NCBI GenBank assembly: GCA_014871385.1
Contig: CM026426.1
Coordinates: forward strand, 110,394,457-110,458,456
Origin: Ceratodon purpureus
Taxonomy: Eukaryota > Streptophyta > Bryopsida > Pseudoditrichales > Ditrichaceae
DNA: 64,000 nucleotides
Direction: 5' to 3'
This document shows, piece by piece, positions 47,501 through 55,400 of the stretch. A program made the position numbers and the translations under genes. Below the pieces are notes generated by a model that worked only from the letters and a program-made list of their open reading frames with translations, was not told the origin of the DNA and did no database searches. Every line of letters begins with the position of its first letter. Within the stretch, counting starts at the first letter, position 1.

Positions 47501-48899
47501 TCCCTTCCGCCGGAACTTCCGTCGGGAACAACATCCGGTCCCCCGGCCACACGAGGAAAGGGTAAGTCTGGGCCTAGCACCGGAACGGGGGTCAAGGGGA
47601 AGGGAAAAGGTTCCGGTGCTGAGAGAGAGCCTAAGGGAAAAAGCACTCCAGCAGGAGCTCGTGCTAGTCTGGACGAACAGGTAAGGGATCACATATCCCA
47701 GCGAGGGAATTACACCCCACCCTCTGGCAAGGCTAAGCATCTTGAAGCAGTTAGACAGGCTCACGAGTTCGTTTACAAGGACTATAATGATAAAATCCCA
47801 TTTACTAATGACTTTGAAAAAAAACCTTTACCAGATTCCGACGTCTAAAACGGTTGGCATTTCATCGGAAGCCGAAGATCCGAATTTGGACGACAGTGCG
47901 AAAGGTATCTAGTCGGACTCTAATTGTAGGACTGATAGTTCTAATGTCCTCAGATTGGGCATTTGTAGAACGTGTAGTGTCTCCTGTAGATGCTTGAGGA
48001 ATTCAGTAAACATGTGCATCGAGGGATCTCCCGATGCTTGGATCTACTATGACATTTTTTCAGTGGACATCTATATCGAGGGATCTCCCGATGCTGAATG
48101 TTGATCACACCTGTTCACAGTAGACATCTATATCGAGGGATCTCCCGATGCTCAATGTTGATCACACTTCTTTACAGTGGACATCTTTATCGAGGGATCT
48201 CCCGATGCTAAATTCTGATGAGATTTTTTTTGGTTGCATTTTCCAGGGCCCCCTCTCCCATCCTCCGTTCCAGCAAAGGTGATCGGAAAGGTACCCGGTC
48301 GAAGGTATTCGGTTGTACTAGACTTAAACGGGGTTCTCGTTCACCGTGGGATTTTTGTCAAGGGAAAAAAGCGCCCTATAATGCTCAGACCTGGATGCCA
48401 GGAATTCCTGAACTGGCTTCATACTCAGGCAACGGTAGCCTTTTGGACCAGCATCGCGCCTAGGAATATACCTGAAACTCTTCCTGTTGTTCTTCAGGGC
48501 ACCTCCTTACAGCTGCCAGATGTGCAGGTTCTTAGCCAGAACGAATGCACACGTTCGTCATACGTGGAGTCGTCAAAACCAGACAAGCCGTTCTTTCTAA
48601 AGGATCTCCGTGTCTTACCTAAGTTCCTGGTATTGGAGTCCGTTGAGAAAGTCCTACTAGTGGATGATAGTCCACAGAAGAACCTTCTCAACGACCCTCA
48701 TAACGCTGTCCACCCCCCAACCTGGTCCGGGGATGGTGCTGATAGGTTTCTTACGATGACACTGAAACCGTGGCTGGAGGGTCTATTCAGCTCAGGGGAA
48801 GCTGTCCCAGAGTATGTGAAACGGGCCCCGCTTCCGTTCGGTCAGTTCCCCATGGACCGGTCGTCGGACTTGGCACTGAAGATATTGAGGGCGGTGTAG
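41552..48899 (+). CDS. ParB-like and FCP1/NIF-phosphatase fusion protein (7 exons, 1614 aa)
   Basis: Exons are 41552-41604, 42521-43835, 44061-45416, 45882-46157, 46559-47680, 47835-47904 and 48247-48899. Every junction has GT-AG ends and matching phase, and the frame is open throughout. Residues of about 325-440 resemble a ParB/sulfiredoxin-like fold, with FFIIGGQHT (G362-T366) followed by LLSRVLNQD, like the GxRR and ExN boxes of ParB. Exon 3 is a large unassigned domain ending GGAHFTLLGL. Exon 4 is Asp/Glu-rich. Exon 5 is disordered with Pro- and Lys/Gly-rich runs. Exon 7 is an FCP1/NIF domain: D1423-L-N-G-V, where plant relatives also show Asn at the second acidic site, and VDDSPQKN at D1537-D1538. 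The predicted nucleophile is kept. FCP1/NIF proteins dephosphorylate Ser in nuclear proteins; the N-terminal role is unknown. Four of six introns and one exon carry the 18-bp palindrome. I know of no standard gene with this fusion. Confidence 0.75.
41843..42399. repeat. Nine 18-bp palindromes in intron 1 of the ParB/NIF gene
   Basis: Starts are 41843, 41900, 41944, 42001, 42088, 42132, 42190, 42324 and 42382. Intervals of 57 and 44 bp alternate, giving a 101-bp composite unit. Linkers repeat (GCGTCAGTATCCCTTTCC; GGAACGGCTTGCC). Confidence 0.9.
43858..44004. repeat. Three palindromes in intron 2
   Basis: Copies are at 43858-43875, 43913-43930 and 43987-44004. They are in the ATCGAGAGATCCCCCGAT orientation, reverse to those of intron 1. 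Confidence 0.85.
45673..45754. repeat. Two palindromes in intron 3
   Basis: Copies are at 45673-45690 (ATCGGGGGATCCCTCGAT) and 45737-45754 (ATCGAGGGATCCCCCGAT). Both centre on GGATCC. Confidence 0.85.
47002..47019 (+). repeat. Palindrome within coding exon 5
   Basis: ATCGGGAGATATCCCGAT lies in frame and is read as part of PSGDIPM. The centre differs from other copies (GATATC) but both arms are intact. Confidence 0.8.
48018..48206. repeat. Four palindromes at exact 57-bp period in intron 6
   Basis: Identical ATCGAGGGATCTCCCGAT copies start at 48018, 48075, 48132 and 48189. The linkers (AATGTTGATCACAC and CAGTGGACATCTATAT) repeat as well, so this is a recent 57-bp tandem array. Confidence 0.95.
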
Positions 48900-48900
48900 C

Positions 48901-49102
48901 TTAGTACAAATGACTCTGGATTTTGGAACACTCATTTTATTCACAGTTCTTTATTGTCAATACATACATTCTCTCACATGACCATGTAATGAAGCGAAGA
49001 TTGTAGTTTAGTGCAAATGACTTTGGATTATGGAACACTCATTTTATTCAGAGTTCTTCATTGTCAACACATACATTCTCTCACATGACCATGTAATGAA
49101 GC
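48901..49102 (+). repeat. Tandem duplication in the 3' UTR, 107-bp period
   Basis: The segment starting TTAGTACAAATGACT at 48,901 recurs at 49,008 as TTAGTGCAAATGACT. Both end in TCACATGACCATGTAATGAA, with about ten differences. It starts two bases after the stop codon of the ParB/NIF gene. Confidence 0.9.
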
Positions 49103-49301
49103 TGTAGCTCCCTCATGTTTGATAGCAGAATGAAACTAACCGAGTTCCTGAAAATTTGCATTTGTCTTACTGAACGCAATGGAGTTCTGGAACTTTGAAT
49201 GGATCTTTGAATTTGTTTTGTTTTAAATTCGCTTTGCTGTGGTAATACTCTTTCAAGACATGGTCTGACCACCTCTGTGTGCCATGGCGTTGGGAGGCGC
49301 C

Positions 49302-49369
49302 ATCGAGATATCCCCCGATGAACTATGTTAGCGAATTCGTCATTTACAAACATCGGGAGATCCCTCGAT
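49302..49369. repeat. Two palindromes upstream of the second phosphatase exon
   Basis: Copies are at 49302-49319 (ATCGAGATATCCCCCGAT) and 49352-49369 (ATCGGGAGATCCCTCGAT), within sequence that would be intron if the next exon is spliced. Confidence 0.85.
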
Positions 49370-49420
49370 GTTTAGTCTCAGATGTAGAAATGTCCTGATG
49401 TTTTTATTTCAACTGTGCAG

Positions 49421-50023
49421 AAGGCGATAGTTCTCTCGGTTAATGGCGTCCTGTGCTTCGAGGATTATAAAGGATTCAGCCCGCCGTTGCTGGACTTAGG
49501 GAATGTCATTTGCCGTCCTGGAATTCGACCGTTCTTTCGAAAGCTTCTTGAAGACTTCCATGTCGGAATATGGTCATGTATGCCCCCATCCCGCTTGGAC
49601 CTTGTCTTAGCGCATCTGCTTCCACTGGAGCTTAGATCGCAGTTAATTTTTGTGTATGGTCAAGACAAGTGTGTTCGACAGAAGCCTTATCCATTCTTCC
49701 AGAAGTTCCTGCAACGACTTCGTATGGATAAAAAAACTCGCAGGTTTTGCAAACCGGGTAAAGTTCTCATGGTAGATGACTGTGAATGGAAGAATGTAAT
49801 GAATGGAAATCATTCCTGCTATTTCCCGACTCCTTGGAAGGGTGAAATGCACCTACCTAATCCGCGAAACGTCATACCAGACGTCGGCACAGCCTTACTT
49901 CCATTCATTATGGATTTGGTTCATTATGACTCCGTTACTGAGTTCCTTCAGAAAACTCCCATGGATGGGGAATTCTGTAGGAGATCACTTAGGCAATGGT
50001 ACACCAGTAGAGTAGAACAATAG
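49421..50023 (+). CDS. Second FCP1/NIF-like phosphatase exon, nucleophile missing
   Basis: A splice acceptor (aactgtgcag) precedes an open frame with no ATG of its own, ending at TAG 50,021-50,023. It encodes about 200 residues with the NIF fold order: VLSVNGVLCFED, CRPGIRPFF, FHVGIWSCM, then VLMVDDCEWKNVMN. The first catalytic Asp of DxD is replaced by Ser (S-V-N), so it is predicted to be inactive as a phosphatase. It resembles exon 7 of the upstream gene, including the VDD box. The phase-0 acceptor would fit the phase-0 donor of exon 5 (47,680), so an alternative terminal exon is possible. A separate gene or an exon-duplication relic is equally open. Its frame is uninterrupted. Confidence 0.55.
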   Translation, partial: KAIVLSVNGVLCFEDYKGFSPPLLDLGNVICRPGIRPFFRKLLEDFHVGIWSCMPPSRLDLVLAHLLPLELRSQLIFVYGQDKCVRQKPYPFFQKFLQRLRMDKKTRRFCKPGKVLMVDDCEWKNVMNGNHSCYFPTPWKGEMHLPNPRNVIPDVGTALLPFIMDLVHYDSVTEFLQKTPMDGEFCRRSLRQWYTSRVEQ

Positions 50024-50219
50024 ACTGTACATGCAGTGAGTTGGTTACAATCCAGTGGCCTTGTGTACCACGATGTATTAGTGGTAATAATATGGCACCG
50101 TCCATTCGAATGACTTTCATGACAATACCTCATATTCATGTAACTTGTTTTTGTAATGTAAATGACTATTTCACCATCATCGATCTATGTGTATTATTTG
50201 TAATGTTATATTACTTAGT

Positions 50220-50515
50220 TTGTCCATACCATTTCACTCGTGCAATTGTGAGATGGCTGTTGTTCTTCCGGAAGACACCTATAACGGGAAATCTCCTCAT
50301 CCATGGTTTTGCAAAACACACATTATTCATTACATTACTTTGTCCATACATTTGTTGCCACCGGAACAGCACTATATCGGAAGATCTCCTGATCCATGGA
50401 CTTGCAAATCATACAATGTTCTATACATTACTTAGTCCACACATTTCCCTCGTCTTGGAACAACTCTATATCGGAAGATCTCTTGATCCAATCATTCAAA
50501 TAATTCACTATTCAT
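50220..50515. repeat. Decayed palindrome-bearing tandem repeat, 92-95-bp units
   Basis: Worn palindromes (ATAACGGGAAATCTCCTCAT at 50,281; ATATCGGAAGATCTCCTGAT near 50,373; ATATCGGAAGATCTCTTGAT near 50,468) recur with shared linkers (TCCATGG, CATTACTTNGTCCA). This is the right, degraded edge of the palindrome domain. Confidence 0.7.
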
Positions 50516-50737
50516 AACAGTAGGGCATGGTTTTACTAAGCCCCTTTCATTTTCCTTTGCTTTTTCTGGACGATCCATAGTCCATAATTCAATGAATAGT
50601 CCAGAAATAGTTAAATATGGCATATGAGGTGAGATACCACGAAAAGCAATGTATCATATTGTCTCAGAAAGATCTATTGCATTTTCCATACGGTTTATTT
50701 AGGTAGAGGGAGTGAAATCATGGTTCTGCATTCGACC

Positions 50738-51137
50738 CATTAGGAGAAAAATGAGCTCAAAATAAGGCCGTGTAAGCCTGCCCTTTCTAGGTGAACTCCC
50801 TACTTTGGGCACCTCTGCCGCTGGCAGCGGATGCCAGAGTTGCTGCCCGCACAGAACTGCGTGGTGCACTCACAACAAAGGTCCTCGGAATATTAGGTGA
50901 GACATGAATGCCTCGGCTCGGGCTTTGGTCCCAAGTGGGCAGGTTGTGTCAGCCCGACACTGTAGATGTGCCCTCCACACGCCTCCCTCGGAGGTCATTG
51001 GTTCGAGCCCCCGTGGCGGTTGCTGGCACCACGGTGGCACCTCACATGCCATGTCAAAAAGTACGCGGGCAGCGCCCGTTTTTTTCTCTCACGTGCCGCT
51101 TACACGGCCTTTTTGTGACCTGATTTTTCTCCTAATG
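50738..51137. mobile_element. 400-bp non-autonomous element with 40-bp TIRs and internal B box
   Basis: Arms 50738-50777 and 51098-51137 are inverted repeats: CATTAGGAGAAAAAT and AGGCCGTGTAAGC are identical in both, with a 12-bp divergent middle. The interior is GC-rich and contains GGTTCGAGCCCC near 51,000, a good RNA polymerase III B box. No clear target-site duplication was identified. It could be a MITE that took up a tRNA-derived SINE, or an unusual SINE-MITE hybrid. Confidence 0.7.
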
Positions 51138-51306
51138 CTGTTCAGGGTGGGAAGGAGCGAGTACTCTTAATTTTCTAACTAATGAACATCCTGATTACAG
51201 CACGTGTTCTACTGTAATTTTTTTAAATGTGGCAAGTTAAATCTTTCCTGCATGTTTTAACCTAGACGGTTTACAATGATGATGTTTGATTTGTTCAATG
51301 ACGCAG

Positions 51307-51506
51307 GTATTGACGGTATCACGGAACAAGATTGCAGAGTGGCCACGTGCAGTTGTAGGATCCGTTCTAAGCCTCGGACAGATGCATCTTGCTTACAATC
51401 CTATTCTTGAGGTTGAGGGTGCCAAATCCCCCGTACTTCAGATCCTGTTAAGCGAGCTTCAAAGCTTGTCTGCAACACCCACGGCCTTGGCGAGTTCTGA
51501 AAAGAG
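51307..51506 (+). pseudogene. Isolated LRR-protein exon
   Basis: A splice-bounded exon (acceptor tgacgcag, donor AAGAG|gtcaaa) encodes VLTVSRNKIAEWPRAVVG, then LSLGQMHLAYNPILEV. This is the LxxLxxSxNKIxxxP leucine-rich repeat pattern, nearest to plant LRRC40-like or PIRL proteins. Only about two repeats are present and no neighbouring exon of the same gene was found, so it is probably a captured or left-over fragment. The frame is intact. Confidence 0.6.
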
Positions 51507-52488
51507 GTCAAAACTGTTGCAATTTTTTAAGCTACTGTCATCGTCTTTCTTCATGAAGTCCGTAGTCCTCTGTTTGATACATCTTTGCATTGTTAACCAT
51601 CTTTAATCATTGCGGATATTTTATGTAAACTGTTGTGGTTCATCTAGGTGCTTCTCCTAAGTCGACTCCATCACAGGGGACGCGTGCGCTTGGAGGGCTT
51701 TTGTGTGCGACCTTGGCTGCAGGTTCTAACAGCTCTGCTTCGAATTATCCGCAGACAATACCGTACTTCCAATATTTCTTGCATTTTTAATAATCATTCA
51801 TACTTCCATTTCGGACTACTGACACTACTCTTTACAGGTTGCATTGTAGATCTAGCACGTATGACATGGTTGAAACAAGGGAACCTTGGTGCTCATCTTC
51901 TCAGTAAGTCTCAAAATCTCGATCATTCGTTTGGTTAGAGTAGGTTTGGTGATGTCGTTGAACCATTCATTAGCGCAAAAAGTGTCGCACTTTCCGACAG
52001 TTGTATTTGAGCAATGACAGTGTGACTGCCTTTGGATCACTCATGTCCTGATTAGGCATAATGTAGAGGTGCAGTTCCCACCCTGGAGTGCGATGGAATG
52101 GTAAAATGGCAGTGACGAAGTTCCGGTTCACGGAAGGTTGATTGACATCACCTGAGGTGGGATTCGGAAGGCGGATTACGACACAACTCCGGGAATCCAA
52201 ACAGGATCCAGCCTGTAAGGATCTGAAGTCATCGGAGTCCAGGACAAGAACTGCTACAGGGGTCCACGTAGCAGCGCCAGGTATGGAGTCTACTGCTTTA
52301 TAACTCAATGGTTGGTATGTTCAACACAGGAGCAACAACGTCATGTGGGAGACTTAGAGCATGTCGTTCGGGTATCAAGAAATTGAGAGGGGCTGGATAA
52401 TAGTGCCGGTCTTGGAAACATGGTAGAGATCCAAGAAATTGTAAGCGGAATCTGACGCGCTCTTGGTACAGTTTGCAGTGTTCAGGGG
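51507..52488. other. Upstream DNA of the DDE-like gene, possible unknown exon
   Basis: After an acceptor near 51,648, an open stretch (RALGGLLCATLAAG) looks coding but is unassigned. A minus ORF at 51,970-52,308 has no recognisable features. The last 150 bp probably contain the promoter of the gene at 52,489; no TATA box stood out. Confidence 0.35.
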
Positions 52489-55400
52489 ATGGGTAATTCG
52501 AAGAAAGCGCTTCAGAGGGCGACTGTCCCCCAACGGCGGGAGCTGAGATTGGAGTACAGCCAACGTCGGGAGCTGGAAATCTTGGAACATGCCGAGCAGG
52601 AGCGGGTGCGTGAACTCATGTATGCCTATTGTACATGTATAGTCGGAGAGCTTCAGGTCTAGCGAGAGCTGTGGGATTGTGGGTTAAAGCGCTGTATTTC
52701 ACCAGGAGTGGCGAGAACTTTTATGGGAAGGAAGCGAGGGAAGGGATGTTCATTGAACCACCTATGTACTAACCTGAGGATAACCACTTCCCATCGCAGG
52801 GCTGCTCAGAAGCGGGAACATCACCGGACATGGCGCACACGGAGAGCGTCAACTGAGGTACAGGGTGGTGTTGGCGGCGGCAGTGGAGAGGGTCCTTCCG
52901 GGGCAGAAGCCGAGGAATACCCGCCAGTGGGAGAGCAGGGACATGAGAATGCTGAGGTGCCGCATACGTTGGAGGAGAATGATGGCGCACCGTCCACCGG
53001 GGAAGACTCCTTGGAGGAACCTGTGATTGGCACTCAGAGTACAGAGTCAGAAGGAGCTGATGGCGACGAAATACAGGGCGCCATAGTGACCCCCCATAAC
53101 CGAAAGTGCTCATGGGCAGCTTCCAAGGTCATGAATGACCTCATGCGAACCCTGGATGCAGGGCTCTCCGAAGAGGAGAAGAGAATAGTGTTGCGCAAGT
53201 GCTTGGCTGATGAACGGATTCGCGCCCTTGACCCCGAATTGACTACAGCTGTCCAGAAGGTGCGCGCTGGGGTGCCCATGCTCGGACAGAGTTTGAGAGG
53301 GGCATTGCAGACCATACGGTCCACATGCATACAGGGGAAATCAAAGGTGAGGAACATTGTGCTGACGGCTGCTGTCTCGAAGGGCGATTCCCAGAGGATG
53401 ATTTGCAAGGCTTTAGGAGCGTCTCGGTATCTTGTACGAAAAGCTTTCCATCGGCGTGCTGAAGTTGACGAGACTGGGCAAAATTTATGGGCCGGGGGGG
53501 ACAGAAAACGGCGTAGGGACGCGCTCAGTGTGGAGGACCAGTCTGCCGTCTGTGGCTGGTGGGAGACGGAGACAACGGTCTCCCCGAACTCAAAAGATGT
53601 GAAGAGGCGTCGGATAGGACCGAAGGAGCACGAGGAACATGCGACTCATTACTTACAGGTTTCACAGGTACAGTGATACCCGGACCTGGAGGGACTGTGA
53701 CAATACTCCCCTGTAATGACAACTGACCTCCCCATTTCAGCACCTCCTCAGTTAGACACAATTCATTAATCACCTGTTTGCTTGGAAATCTTGTGTGCAT
53801 GTGTGAGTGAGTGAGTGAGGTAGGGAGGAAATGCGCTTCATTTAAGCCCGTCGACAGGGATATGGCAAGCGTTATCCCACTAGCTTTCTGTGCCTTTAAG
53901 TGCCCATTCACCGTGTCGACACAATTTTTACATGGGAGTAGGTACTCGGTTGCCAAAGTTGCCATCGGAATTTCGGTGTCAATTTTGCTGGTGGGTGTGA
54001 CGTCTTCTGGAGCAAACATTTCAGTCGCTGCGTTCGGTAATCCACTTCGACTGACCTGGTTGTTGAAGTTCTATACACTTTGGGTAAGCATCCTTGCTTC
54101 CGGCCGAGACTTTACGTGCGTAGTTGGATTGTGATGGATACTGTTGCATATTGATCCGTTTATCCTGTCATAGAATAACCCGTGAGCAGGTTCTAGAACT
54201 GCTGTTGAGTTATCTCTTCAAAACAAATCAGTGCTATTCTAGTGGGTCCCCCTGAAATTAGATTCGCAGTAATTAGAGTTTGCCCTGGAAGTCAGTCACT
54301 GAGGTTTCACACATGTGGGGTACTGGCAGTTTCGACACTGCTGCTATGCAGAGGTTCTGTTAAGCGACGAAGGTTGGGACACAAACATATAGGTGGAAGT
54401 GGTTGTTTAGAATTTCTGTTAGGAATGAATGTAAGAAATGGTTCTGATGATTCGTTCTTCGTATTTCTAGGTGCAGCATTGGGATAATTATGTTTCCTCG
54501 TCATGGTGGCCAAGGAGACGCGTTGCGGACCTCTCGTTGCGTGGATGCCAGTGATACCATGGAGCTTGCAAGAGAGCCGAGACTGGATCTGTGATGGAAA
54601 TGAGGAGTTCCGCAGTGGTTGGAAAAGAGCCTGTGGCTGCCGAGGTTTCTGATAGGCAGTACTTAGCTTTCGACCAACGCAGATGAGATCAGAGTCTGCG
54701 GGACTCTCGGGCAACAGTGGATTGGCCTTGCAACAATCTGAGCGTCGCAGCTCCTGTCGACCAGTGCGGGGACGGTTGACAGTTGGAATTGAGAAAGATG
54801 CCCCACTGATCTCCATGTTGTGTCTGAAAGTAATTCTCTCTGTAATGGCAGGTTCAGATTACACGGCGTGAGCATGTGGCGGCATGGGATGGTAGTACAG
54901 TGGCACCAAAGTTACTACCTACAACATACTCTCATTCAGTTTGTGTGCATGTGTGTCTGCTCGCAGTTAGAATTTCACACGCGGTTCAGGGAAGCCAATG
55001 AGGAAAGCAGCGTGGGGCTCAAAGCGTTCGAGTTACTGAAGCCTTTCTACGTGAGGAGGCTGAAAGAGCGAAATACGTGCGCGTGTAAATACCATTGTGA
55101 AGTTGCGGAGCTCAGAGTCGGTTGGAATAACATGCGGACAACGACAAAAGGAATTCATGGGCGCCACTGTGAATGCACGTGCGACGTATGCGCAGCTCCG
55201 GGACATGGACAGTCAGCAGGGGAGGGGCAACCGAGCACGTGCCGTGCGGACCTGGCTCACTTTACCGGACTCACTGATATGTGGCATAGTGTCTTGTGCC
55301 CGGTGGAAGAGGACGGATGGCATGCGCAAAAATGCGTCAAGGGCTTGTGCGACCTCTGTGGGGTTGAAATGCTACAGTTGTGTCCTAGAGAGGAGGACGG

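Noticed and set aside
50990..51012. tRNA gene in the 400-bp element
   Set aside because: Only the B box and a loosely tRNA-like flank are seen, without a matching acceptor stem.
53811..54134. ORF inside intron 2 of the DDE-like gene
   Set aside because: It has no motif or splice support and lies wholly in the inferred intron; a hydrophobic stretch alone is not enough.
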